Origin: Trebonia sp963767685 | Lineage (GTDB): Bacteria > Actinomycetota > Actinomycetes > Streptosporangiales > Streptosporangiaceae | Direction: 5' to 3' | NCBI GenBank assembly: GCA_963767685.1 | Contig: CAVYEZ010000019.1 | Coordinates: forward strand, 372,001 to 436,000 | Length of the DNA stretch: 64,000 nt | Part shown: positions 18,499 to 26,261 of the stretch, piece after piece | How the letters are laid out: each line of letters opens with the position of its first letter | Position numbering within the stretch: position 1 is the stretch's first letter | Position numbers and translations under genes: made by a program | Notes under the pieces: generated by a model | Database searches by the model: none | Told to the model about the DNA's origin: nothing | What the model saw: only the letters and a program-made list of their open reading frames with translations

Positions 18499-18726
18499 GT
18501 GTGGCTCGGTGAGCACGGAGTCGCCGCGACGGTGGCCAAGGACACCGGCGTGGACGCGGAAACCACGCGCAAGACGATCATCGCCGGCCTCGGTGGGTTC
18601 GCCACTGGCCGGTTCACCACCCCGGAAGAGGTCGCCACGTTGATCACGTTCCTGGCCTCGGACCGGACCGCTAACATCACCGGCGTCAATTACCTGATCG
18701 ACGGTGGTCTGATCAAGACAACGTAA
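18499..18726 (+). pseudogene. SDR oxidoreductase C-terminal fragment
   Basis: About 75 codons read WLGEHGVAATVAKDTGVDAE, then GFATGRFTTPEEVATLITFL and ASDRTANITGVNYLIDGGLI, the typical C-terminal end of a short-chain dehydrogenase (G-x-N/x-x-x-DGG). The Rossmann GxxxGxG and the YxxxK catalytic residues are missing, so the enzyme cannot work. Confidence 0.75.
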
Positions 18727-18749
18727 GCGGACTCAAGGCCAGCGATTCG

Positions 18750-19706
18750 TCATCGCAGATCATCAGCATGTCGGCTGAGCGTGGGACCGGCGGTCGACGC
18801 GTACTCGGCGAAGATCTCGCCGAGTACGCGTCGCGCGCTCGCGGCCTGCTCGGCGTCGTCGCCCAACGTGTAGGCGCAGGTGGCGAGCGTCTTCCAGAGC
18901 GCCCAGCCACGCCCGCGCGCCCATTCCGCCTTGCCCGCCGGCAACCGCCCCCGGAACGCCTGCCGGCCCTTAGCGGTCAGCAGTGTCCATGCGATTGCCA
19001 GGTCACAGGCCGGATCGCCGGTGCCGCAGGTGCCGAAGTCGATGACCGCCGCCAGTTGCCCGTCGCTGAGCAGGAGATTCCCCGCGGCGACGTCACCGTG
19101 GAACCAGCTCTCCGCACCGTCCCAGCGTGCGTCAAGGGCGCTCTTCCAGATCTCGCGGGCCAAGCCGGCATCGACGTGGCCGTCAAGTTTCGCGAGCGCA
19201 TCCTGGACCTCCGCGTCGTACGTGCGCAGCGTGCCGCCGCGAAACCAGTTGTGCTTCCCCGGCCGGGGGCCATCGGCGGGGTCGATGCTCCGCAGGGCCG
19301 CCAGGAACCCGGCCAGGTCATTCGCGAACCGGACTGGATCGGCGATACGGTCCGCGCTGGCCGGCTCGCCACCGAGCCACGGGTAGACCGACCACGCATA
19401 CGGGTAGCCCGCGCCGGGATGGCCCTTCGCCAGCGGCACGGGAACCGGCAGCGGGAGCCGCGGAGCGAGCACCGGAAGCCACCGGTGTTCCTTGCCGACC
19501 GCCAGTGCGTACTCGGACGCGCTCGGCAGGCGCACTACCATTTCAGCGCCGAGGTGAAATGTCCAGTTGTCCCAGCCGCCGCTGGCAACGGGCTGAACCG
19601 GGAGGTCGGCCCACTGAGGGAACTGCTGTCCGACCAGACGGCGCACCTGCTCCGCGTCAACGCTGATGCGCTGCGGCACGGGACCAAGATCGGGTGTGTT
19701 ACTCAA
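18750..19706 (-). CDS. Aminoglycoside/hydroxyurea-type phosphotransferase family protein
   Basis: 318 residues. Kinase-fold markers: ASGGWDNWTFHLGAEMVVRL (nucleotide loop and Lys/Arg strand), SWFHGDVAAGNLLLSDGQLA (catalytic loop HGDxxxxN) and AVIDFGTCGTGDPACDLA (metal-binding DFG-like motif). APH-fold proteins phosphorylate aminoglycosides, macrolides, sugars or choline; the substrate is unknown, and the family is common as a housekeeping gene in actinobacteria. The best start is a TTG at 19704-19706, eight bases inside the end of the broken SnoaL gene, with only a weak ribosome site. A 17-bp inverted repeat lies in the 3' coding part. Confidence 0.88.
   Translation of the reverse strand: MSNTPDLGPVPQRISVDAEQVRRLVGQQFPQWADLPVQPVASGGWDNWTFHLGAEMVVRLPSASEYALAVGKEHRWLPVLAPRLPLPVPVPLAKGHPGAGYPYAWSVYPWLGGEPASADRIADPVRFANDLAGFLAALRSIDPADGPRPGKHNWFRGGTLRTYDAEVQDALAKLDGHVDAGLAREIWKSALDARWDGAESWFHGDVAAGNLLLSDGQLAAVIDFGTCGTGDPACDLAIAWTLLTAKGRQAFRGRLPAGKAEWARGRGWALWKTLATCAYTLGDDAEQAASARRVLGEIFAEYASTAGPTLSRHADDLR
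18795..18833. repeat. 17-bp perfect inverted repeat inside coding sequence
   Basis: CGACGCGTACTCGGCGA at 18795-18811 is exactly reverse-complemented at 18817-18833 around the loop AGATC. It lies 45 bp before the stop of the phosphotransferase gene and would fold as a very stable hairpin in the mRNA of either strand. Confidence 0.75.
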
Positions 19707-20146
19707 CCTCGGCCCCGAGCTGACGGAGGAAGCTTCGGTTGTCGGTCCTCACGAACTCCTCGGCGAGCCGTCCGCGGTCATCGAACCTGAACATGTTCAT
19801 GAGATCCCAGACGACCCGTGCTCCGCTCGGCTTGAGCTCGCCCACGGGTGAGTGCGTGAACGTGTCCGTGAAGGTCCCCTCGATCCAGGTCTGACAGGCG
19901 ATGAGATCGCCCTCGGCAACGATGATTCCCCGCCGGATGCCCGGTCCTCGAAGGCGGCGCGGACCGACCGAAAGTACTCGGAAAGCCCTGCGTTTAGTCG
20001 GTGTCGAACCCGTCGGGTCCGTGGAACGCGAACTTCTCGGTGTCGAAGTATGAGTCGAGCTCCTCCTGGCTCTCGCCGGAGATCTGTAGTTCTCCGGCCC
20101 GCACCAAGCGCGCCACCAGCTCGTCTCGGGCGCTTGTGGGGGTCAT
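19699..20146 (-). pseudogene. SnoaL-like (NTF2-fold) gene with two frameshifts
   Basis: From the ATG at 20144-20146 (ribosome site GGGAGA) the frame reads MTPTSARDELVARLVRAGEL to FHGPDGFDTD and stops at 19994. The next frame continues AGLSEYFRSVRAAFEDR, and after about 19945 the third frame gives IRRGIIVAEGDLIACQTWIE and TFTHSPVGELKPSGARVVWD to the stop at 19699. The pieces line up as one ~148-residue SnoaL-like polyketide-cyclase-fold protein. Each joint needs one missing base. Two lesions in 450 bp suggest genuine decay, though assembly error remains possible. Confidence 0.7.
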
Positions 20147-20283
20147 GTTGTCTCCCGGTGACCCTCGGCTTCGCGATCGCCCACGACTAAGCACGAGCCC
20201 ATGGCGGGGCAAGCGGAAGCGCGGAGGGTGCCGCGCGCGGCCGTCACTGGCACCGGGCCGTGCGGGGTGCCCGCGCGCCGCCC

Positions 20284-20330
20284 ACCGCCGGCGCGCTGGC
20301 CGGCGCCGGCCCGGCCAGCGCGCCGGCGGT
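20284..20330 (-). terminator. 20-bp hairpin terminator after cold-shock gene
   Basis: A perfect 20-bp stem (20284-20303 with 20311-20330) and a 7-nt loop begins 13 nt after the cold-shock stop codon on the minus strand. No U-run; position and strength indicate transcription termination. Confidence 0.8.
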
Positions 20331-20342
20331 GAGCGTTGTGCC

Positions 20343-20546
20343 TCAGATCGGGCGGACGTTCTCCGCCTGCGGGCCCTTCTGCCCCTGGGTCGCGTCGAAC
20401 TCGACCTTCTGGTTCTCATCCAGCGACCGGTAGCCGGAGCTCGAGATCGCGGAGAAGTGCACGAACACGTCCGCCGTCCCGTCATCGGGAGCGATGAAGC
20501 CGAAGCCCTTGTCGGCGTTGAACCACTTCACTGTTCCTGTTGCCAT
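20343..20546 (-). CDS. Cold-shock protein (CspA family)
   Basis: 67 residues, the full family length. It opens MATGTVKWFNADKGFGFIAP (RNP-1 KGFGFI) and continues DVFVHFSAI (RNP-2) to QGPQAENVRPI-type end. A single OB-fold RNA/ssDNA chaperone acting in the cytoplasm. Ribosome site AGGACGTGG lies before the ATG. A long upstream region (to 20882) is compatible with the structured leader usual for csp mRNAs. Confidence 0.97.
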   Translation of the reverse strand: MATGTVKWFNADKGFGFIAPDDGTADVFVHFSAISSSGYRSLDENQKVEFDATQGQKGPQAENVRPI

Positions 20547-20882
20547 CAGTCCACGTCCTCTTGTCCGTCATCCATCGCGCGGCGTCGCCGCGCCGACCGT
20601 GAGTTTACCGGCCCTGGCCCCCGCCGGCGGGCGCGCCCTCATTCCCGGTCTTCTGCGGCAGCTAGCCGCTGGGTCAGCCCAGCACCCCCGCCCGCGTCAA
20701 CGCGCTGCTCCGCGACTATGAGTTGGCACTGGAATGCGTGCAGGTACGGGCGAATGAGTTCGAGTTCAGGGCGTCCGTCACGTGCCCGGGATGTTCGGGC
20801 CAGTCGGTGTTCCGGAAACTGATAAAGGCTTTGCGCTGTCTCGGCCGCGCTGCTGTGGCGGCCGTCCCTGGCGGACCGGCCC
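20547..20882. other. Gene-free region upstream of cold-shock gene
   Basis: 336 bases between divergent genes. It should hold the csp promoter and leader and the promoter of the secreted-protein gene. I recognise no conserved protein; a short plus-strand stretch (TPARVNALLRDYELAL, about 20690-20740) looks protein-like but has no start and no family I can name. Confidence 0.35.
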
Positions 20883-21653
20883 GTGGCGCCCCGCAGCGCC
20901 TTCGCTCGCGCGGCCGCCCTGTCCGCGCTTCCGGTCGCGGTGATTGCGGCGACCACCGCGGTGATGACACCCGGCTGGGCGGGGCCCGAGGGGCCGGCCG
21001 GCATGGCATCCGGGACGTCATCGAGCATGTCCTCTCAGCCGCCGTCCAGCACGCTGGATCCGGGCATGGGCGACATGGGCAGCACCGACGGCCATCCGGA
21101 CATGCAGATGTACGGCTCCACTGCGGCGCCGACCGCGGCGCAGGTTACTGCGGCCGCCCAGTTGATCAGCCAGACGGACACGACCCTGAAGAGGTTCGCG
21201 AACGTCCAGGCTGCGTTCGCGGCAGGCTACACCTACGTGCTTAAGACCAACGGCGAGGAGCACCTGCTGTACGACGGACCCAATCCGGCCTACCAGGGCC
21301 TCAACCCGCAGGACCCCTCGTCGCTCGTGTACGCGATCAACGTGCCGGGCCATGCGCCGATCCTGCTCGGGGCCATGTACATCATGGGTGACCGGCAGGA
21401 CGGTCCGCAGGTCGGCGGCGGTCTTACCCGGTGGCACTCCCACCTCGTCACCTGCGTCAACGGGCAGAAGACCATCGCCGGGTTCGGCGTCCAGCTCCGG
21501 GGCGGCTGCAACCCGGCCACCTGGCAGGACCAGTACACGTCGCAGATGCTGCACGTGTGGGTCGTCCCCTATCCCGGCGGCGTCTTCTCCGACGACCTCA
21601 GCGAGTCCGCGACTAACTCCGCAGTCCAGGCCGTGCTGGCGCAGCACAGCTGA
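20883..21653 (+). CDS. Secreted protein of unknown function
   Basis: 256 residues. A signal peptide is clear (SAFARAAALSALPVAVIAA, then GWAGPEG). A Met/Ser/Gly-rich low-complexity stretch (residues ~40-75, including DPGMGDMGSTDGHPDMQMYG) could bind metal. The rest is a compact domain with NGEEHLLYDGPNPAYQGLNP, PGHAPILLGAMYIM, LTRWHSHLVTC and QMLHVWVVPYPGGVFSDD; the RWHSH and MLHVW histidines suggest a metal site. I do not recognise the family. The start may be a little further upstream or downstream. Confidence 0.75.
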   Translation: MAPRSAFARAAALSALPVAVIAATTAVMTPGWAGPEGPAGMASGTSSSMSSQPPSSTLDPGMGDMGSTDGHPDMQMYGSTAAPTAAQVTAAAQLISQTDTTLKRFANVQAAFAAGYTYVLKTNGEEHLLYDGPNPAYQGLNPQDPSSLVYAINVPGHAPILLGAMYIMGDRQDGPQVGGGLTRWHSHLVTCVNGQKTIAGFGVQLRGGCNPATWQDQYTSQMLHVWVVPYPGGVFSDDLSESATNSAVQAVLAQHS

Positions 21654-21754
21654 CCGCTGATGGTTGGTACGGAAATAGTTTGTCACGGGCTGGCTTCGGC
21701 GAGCATGCTTCGAGCACGTCTGACGGCCTTGTCCGGTGGCCGGACGGCCCGGTG

Positions 21755-21853
21755 ATGGCGGGCCGGGTCGCGGTGATCACGGTGTCGTGCAACACGCGTG
21801 AGCTCACCACACTGCTGCTGTGGTCGCTGCGCCGGATCCTTGAGTGGGAGTCG
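21755..21853 (+). pseudogene. GT2 glycosyltransferase N-terminal fragment
   Basis: MAGRVAVITVSCNTRELTTL then LLWSLRRILEWES is the opening of a family 2 glycosyltransferase (normally V-x-V-V-T-V-S-Y-N-T-R-E-x-L). After about 33 codons the similarity ends and the frame becomes meaningless, so only the first strand and helix survive. Confidence 0.55.
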
Positions 21854-22109
21854 CTGGATGGCGGCGCGTACAGCAGTGCGGCATCAGCCTGTCCTTCGCG
21901 CAGCCTGCGGGAGGGGTTTCATTCACCGCGTCGAGGTGGAATGCCGCGATGCTTCCGGTAATGAGGCAGAACGCGTAGGGCGTGAACTCCCGTATCCGGC
22001 CGGCGCGGAGCACGGGCACGATTGTCCAGTGCATCAGGGTCATGAGCCCCGCGTGTCCCAGCGCGGCGATGACGACGATAGCGCCATGGTGATCGCGGGT
22101 CCGCCGCAA
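21804..22109 (-). pseudogene. Possible membrane-protein fragment
   Basis: The stretch GAIVVIAALGHAGLMTLMHW, TIVPVLRAGRIREFTPYAFC and LITGSIAAFHLDAV reads as two or three membrane helices with normal codon use. It is not preceded by a convincing start nor followed by a conserved end, and it overlaps the GT2 fragment. It may be part of a small four-helix membrane protein; confidence is low. Confidence 0.3.
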
Positions 22110-22182
22110 GAAGACGTAAGTCCACGGTTGAGCTTCGTGTTCGTAAGCTCGGCGTCGCCTGCCGGCGTGAGTCCCGTGCCCG

Positions 22183-22390
22183 TCACGGCTTGATCGCTCG
22201 GGTGGCGAAGTAACCAGGCATGTACCGGGCCGTGGCGCCCGCCTGGTGCGGGGCTTCGACCAGGTGGGTCAGGGTGAAGCCCGTCGCGAGCTGGCCGCCG
22301 ATCTGCTCGGTGAGTGAGTGGCTGTACTCGTCCTCGTAGCCGTCGGAGCCGGCGACAACCTCTTCCGGGGCGGCGTCACTACTTACTTTA
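22183..22390 (-). pseudogene. Class I methyltransferase C-terminal fragment
   Basis: About 65 codons ending at TGA 22183-22185: YSHSLTEQIGGQLATGFTLT, then HLVEAPHQAGATARYMPGYF and ATRAIKP. This is the usual C-terminal end of small SAM-dependent methyltransferases (S-L-S-x-Q-I-x-x-L-x-x-A-G-F and Y-x-P-x-Y-x-A-x-R-A). The SAM-binding domain is absent; upstream the sequence turns AT-rich at about 22385. Confidence 0.6.
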
Positions 22391-22499
22391 AGGAAGTAGA
22401 CATACTTTTAGTAGCTATGTTCTAATAGGTGAGGGATCGGGCCAGTTGGGCCGCGTCGCCGGCCGACCCGGGAACCAGGGCCACTTGAGGTAAGCGCGG

Positions 22500-23471
22500 G
22501 TGATCAACACGTCTAAGTTCGAAAATATAAGCGATTCTGGCACTGATAAGATAGCAATTATCGAAAGCCTGGCCGTCGAGTTTGAGCAGCGGCTGCACGC
22601 GGTCATGCACCCAGAAGGCAGCGGCCACCCGAGCCGCGCGGTGCCCAACGCCATCCCGGAGCGCGGTGCCCGTCCAGCCAGCGGCCGGACCGAGGCACTG
22701 ATCAACGGGGGGCGGCCAGGCTATCGCCGGTCGCGGCGTCGGCGGCTATTCGCGCACTGGCGGCTGATCGCAGCAGGGATGGTCACGCTGCTCACCGGCG
22801 TAGTCGCATTCCTGGTGGCAACCCGCGGTTCCGGTGGGGCCTGGCCGACGAGCGTGGCGACTGTCCAAGCCGAGATCGCGCAGGCCTGCACGAACCCGGA
22901 TGTGGCAGCCGAGCCCAGCGGGCTGAATTTCGCCTGCGCCAAGGACACCGACCAGGTGCTGTGGGTGTTCGCCCTGCTGACCAGCGGAGACAACCCGAGC
23001 TTCGTCGACCAGTCAACTGGCCGCAAGGGACTGGAACCGGTCCAGCCGGGGCAGGGCGGCGACATCGCCTGGTCCCTCAACCTGCACCACCCGTACGACC
23101 CCGACAGCCCCATCGACAGCCTCGCCGTCGCCGCACGGGCCATCAACAACATCATCAGCGGCGCCACCCTGACCTCTTCTTCCGGGAGCGTGCTCATCGA
23201 ACCGGGCCTGGAGAGCAAGGCGTCGAACTGCCAGCGCTACAGCGGCTCGGCGAAGCTGACCGCCAGGACGGGCTACCCGGCCGCCTGCGCGTCGCCCGTT
23301 CTCGGTCCGTCCGGGCAGGCCGCGTTGGTCAGCGACGTGTTCCAGAAGTGGATGAGCGGTGCCCCAGCTCGGATGGCGACTGAGGCAGAAGTGCTGTTCG
23401 AGAACGCCGGCAACCCCGGCAACCCGCAAGTCCGAGCCATTCTCGCCAGCCTGCCCGGCTCCAGCGGATAA
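22500..23471 (+). CDS. Membrane-anchored protein of unknown function
   Basis: 323 residues if the GTG at 22500 is used; the first ~35 codons are unusually AT-rich, so a start near the ATG at 22604 is also possible. A basic stretch (RRSRRRRLFAHWR, about residues 75-87) precedes one membrane helix (LIAAGMVTLLTGVVAFLVA), so the protein is type II with its bulk outside the cell. The outer domain contains two Cys near QACTNPDVAAEPSGLNFACA and the motif GDIAWSLNLHHPYDPDSP. No family recognised. It lies 44 bp before a secreted cell-wall hydrolase gene and is probably its partner. Confidence 0.7.
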   Translation: MINTSKFENISDSGTDKIAIIESLAVEFEQRLHAVMHPEGSGHPSRAVPNAIPERGARPASGRTEALINGGRPGYRRSRRRRLFAHWRLIAAGMVTLLTGVVAFLVATRGSGGAWPTSVATVQAEIAQACTNPDVAAEPSGLNFACAKDTDQVLWVFALLTSGDNPSFVDQSTGRKGLEPVQPGQGGDIAWSLNLHHPYDPDSPIDSLAVAARAINNIISGATLTSSSGSVLIEPGLESKASNCQRYSGSAKLTARTGYPAACASPVLGPSGQAALVSDVFQKWMSGAPARMATEAEVLFENAGNPGNPQVRAILASLPGSSG

Positions 23472-23515
23472 CGGCGCAGCGTCAGGCACCAGAGGCAGAG
23501 GGGGGAGGGATACCC

Positions 23516-25729
23516 ATGAACACCACCAGTAAGCCGTGGTGGCAGCAGGCGACGGCGCTCGTCACCGTGAGCGCCAGCGGCGTGATCACCGGGCTCAACT
23601 TTGCCCCGGCGGCCGTCGCGGAGACCACGCCAACCAGCGTGCCGCTGCATCTACTGGCGCTCCAGCAGGCCGCACAGCCAGATACCACCGGGAAGGCGCC
23701 CGCCAGCGACGCGCAACTGCGGGCCGCGATCGTCAACGTGGCCAACTACTACCTCAAGCTCGCGCAGACCAAGACGCCGGCCCAGGTGGAGGCGCTGATC
23801 TGGGGAAAGGTCAGCGGCGAAGGCACTGACCACGGACCTTCCTGCGCCGCGTTCGCCAGCCTCACCCTCGAACTCGCCGCCCAGACGACCGGGCAGCGCA
23901 GCTGGGTCACCGGGGGAACCACCTATCCCTGGCCGCTGCCGGCCTGGGCGGACGTGCGAGTGGAGACCAACCCGGCTTCTCCCCAGGTCACCTCCGTGGT
24001 GGCCGACGCCCAGGCGCACGGACGCTGGCACCCGCTTAGTGACGACTACACCCCTCAGCCGGGCGACTGGGCCGTCTACGACGGCCACGTCGAGGTCGTC
24101 ACCAGTTACTCCGGCGGCGTCCTCGACACCATCGGCGCCGACTCCCTGCCCGGCCTTACCCTCAACGCCCACTCCGCGGCCGCGCCGCTCGCGGACCAGG
24201 GCATCGTCGGTTTCGTCGACAACGGCAACCTCCAGCCCGCATCGGGCAGCACGGCCCCGGCCAACACCAAGGCCGCTCCTGCGAAAGCGAAGCCAGGCCC
24301 TGCCACCGCCACCGCCACCGCCACGGTCCCCGGCCTGCCCGGCGGCGTTGCCCTCGCGGGGACGGGCGGCATTCCCGGCGCCGGACCCGGCGCAGGAAAA
24401 CAGGGCCAGGGGGAGCAGGCGGAAGGGGCCGTACCCGGCGTGCTCGCCACCGGTCAGCTCCTCGGCGAGCCTGCCGCGAGTCCAAGGCCCGCACCCGCCG
24501 AACGGTCCCGGCCTTCCTCTGTGTCCCCAGCCGCGTCCCCTTCGGGATCATCGGCCAGCTCGTCCCCAGGGCAGCCCGCCACCCTGGGGACGCGGAATCA
24601 GCAGGCATTCATCAGCCTGATCGCACCGGGCGCGGTCGCCGCCCAGGAGCGCTACGGCGTACCCGCATCGGTGACGATCGCCCAGGCGATCGATGAGTCC
24701 GCCTGGGGCCAGAGCAGCCTGGCGGCCCGCTATCACAACCTGTTCGGCATCAAGGGGAGCGGGCCCGCCGGAAGCGTCACCCTGCCGACTCAGGAATACG
24801 AGAACGGCAGCTGGGTCACCGTCGACGCACAATTCGCGGTCTACCACAACGACGCCGAGTCCGTCGCCGACCACGCGGAGCTCCTCGCCACCAGCGGCTA
24901 CTACACCCGGGCGATGGCCGACCGGGCCCAGCCGGACGCGTTCGCCAACGACCTGACTGGCGTCTACGCCACCGACCCGGACTACGGCGCCAACCTCATC
25001 GCGCTGATGAAGCTGTACAACCTCTACCAGTACGACCCGGCCCCGGCGGCCGCGTCCGCCGCCACCAGCCCGGCGAGCGACCCCTTCACCCCTACGGCCA
25101 GCGCCGTCACGACCGCGAAGGTCACACCCGCGCCCGCCGTCAGCGGGCGCACTCCCGCCGTCGCTGCCCGGTACCAGGCGCAGCTGCCGCAGGCGGTGCG
25201 GACGGCCCTGTTCGCTACCGCGAAAGGACCCCTGGACCGGAGCGAGCTCCTGTACCGGGACGTGGCCGCGATCACCGGGAGCAGCTGGAAGCTGCTGGCG
25301 GCCGGCGACTGGATGCAGTGCCGGGCGGACCCCCGCTACTCACCCGTCCAGGGCGAGAAACTCGGGACGGTCAACGCCGACGGCACCTCCTACACCACGA
25401 AGACGGCCGCCCTCATCCAGTGCGCTTCTGACCTGGTCGAGCTGGCCTCCGCGGTCTACGGGATCGACCTCACCGCCCGCCGCCCGCTGTCCGTCCGGGA
25501 GCTCGCCGCCGCGTTCGCCGCGTTCCGCTGGGGTGCTCTCCTCAAGCGGCACGGCGTCTCCCCGGTGGAGTTCCCCTACTCGGTGGCCGGCCTGACCGCC
25601 GCGCACCAGAAGATGCGCTGGCCGCCCATCGACGCCCCCGGCGCGCCCGACCGGCCAGGAACCCGCTTCCGCCAGCCGTTCGGCGCGGTCCCCGTGGTCC
25701 TCAGCCTCGGCTACCCGGCCACCGTCTAA
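23516..25729 (+). CDS. Secreted bifunctional cell-wall hydrolase (CHAP-like + GH73 glucosaminidase)
   Basis: 737 residues. Signal peptide MNTTSKPWWQQATALVTVSA with cleavage near AVA-ET. Residues ~60-240 form a CHAP/NlpC-like Cys-His domain: GEGTDHGPSCAAFASLTLEL with Cys110 and PQPGDWAVYDGHVEVVTSYS with His191. A ~110-residue Ala/Pro/Ser/Gly linker follows. Residues ~360-505 are a FlgJ/GH73 glucosaminidase (VTIAQAIDESAWGQSSLAAR with Glu394, NLFGIKG, YYTRAM, YATDPDYGANLIALM). The last ~200 residues (SELLYRDVAAITGSSWKLLA, DWMQCRADPRYSPVQGEKLG) form a domain I do not recognise, perhaps substrate-binding. Pairing of an endopeptidase/amidase-like and a glycan-cutting domain is typical of phage tail or conjugation lysins and of dedicated wall-remodelling enzymes. 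Confidence 0.85.
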   Translation: MNTTSKPWWQQATALVTVSASGVITGLNFAPAAVAETTPTSVPLHLLALQQAAQPDTTGKAPASDAQLRAAIVNVANYYLKLAQTKTPAQVEALIWGKVSGEGTDHGPSCAAFASLTLELAAQTTGQRSWVTGGTTYPWPLPAWADVRVETNPASPQVTSVVADAQAHGRWHPLSDDYTPQPGDWAVYDGHVEVVTSYSGGVLDTIGADSLPGLTLNAHSAAAPLADQGIVGFVDNGNLQPASGSTAPANTKAAPAKAKPGPATATATATVPGLPGGVALAGTGGIPGAGPGAGKQGQGEQAEGAVPGVLATGQLLGEPAASPRPAPAERSRPSSVSPAASPSGSSASSSPGQPATLGTRNQQAFISLIAPGAVAAQERYGVPASVTIAQAIDESAWGQSSLAARYHNLFGIKGSGPAGSVTLPTQEYENGSWVTVDAQFAVYHNDAESVADHAELLATSGYYTRAMADRAQPDAFANDLTGVYATDPDYGANLIALMKLYNLYQYDPAPAAASAATSPASDPFTPTASAVTTAKVTPAPAVSGRTPAVAARYQAQLPQAVRTALFATAKGPLDRSELLYRDVAAITGSSWKLLAAGDWMQCRADPRYSPVQGEKLGTVNADGTSYTTKTAALIQCASDLVELASAVYGIDLTARRPLSVRELAAAFAAFRWGALLKRHGVSPVEFPYSVAGLTAAHQKMRWPPIDAPGAPDRPGTRFRQPFGAVPVVLSLGYPATV

Positions 25730-25867
25730 CATCTCCTCACCCGTACCTTGCAGGGCCGCGGCTGGGAGACGAGGCTGTCGACCCGGACCACGATGTCATC
25801 AACCTGGAGCCGGGTGCCTGAGCCACGGCTGAGTGCCCTGAGCCATCCATGAGAGGGGATCCGGTCT

Positions 25868-25893
25868 GTGGCCCCGGCGCCCGCCGGGGCCAC
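25868..25893 (+). terminator. Hairpin terminator
   Basis: GTGGCCCCGGC (25868-25878) pairs perfectly with 25883-25893 around GCCC; the right arm is followed by TTCATATAC. It lies 140 nt after the hydrolase stop and is the only strong hairpin there. Confidence 0.6.
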
Positions 25894-25936
25894 TTCATAT
25901 ACAAGACCCATCGTGCCACCCCGCTACCTTGTCAAC

Positions 25937-25988
25937 TCGATAGGTATGAAACATGATTATTCGATAGGTATGAAGCATAACAATCATG
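25937..25988. repeat. 18-bp direct repeats and inverted repeat, operator-like
   Basis: TCGATAGGTATGAAACAT (25937-25954) recurs with one change at 25961-25978, 24 bp apart. CATGATT (25952-25958) is inverted as AATCATG (25982-25988). The segment is AT-rich against its surroundings and lies before the fragmentary SDR end and the FtsX operon. It looks like a regulator-binding or recombination site. Confidence 0.5.
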
Positions 25989-26189
25989 AAAAATGTCCGG
26001 CGGGCTCTTGACGGTGACCTCAGCCGACGCGTTAGTTGATAGTGGTCAAGCGCACTCAGGGTCGGCTAGCAAGGTGAAATGGGTGGGAACGGCCGTCATG
26101 AACGAGGGTCGGGGTCCGAAAAGCAGCGTTAACTAGGTAGTACACATCAGGCGCTCACGCCGAAGGTGCGACCTTTGTTGCGACGAACA

Positions 26190-26261
26190 CACGCATCCCG
26201 CGCCTCCGACTACGTTCACGGCGCGATCGTCCCCGTTGACGGGGGGTGGTTCGGGAGGTGA
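26190..26261 (+). pseudogene. SDR dehydrogenase extreme C-terminus
   Basis: ASDYVHGAIVPVDGGWFGR followed by TGA at 26259-26261 is the standard end of a short-chain dehydrogenase (Y-V-x-G-x-x-[IVL]-x-V-D-G-G). Only about 20 codons can be recognised; nothing upstream matches, so it is a relic overlapped by the permease start. Confidence 0.5.
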
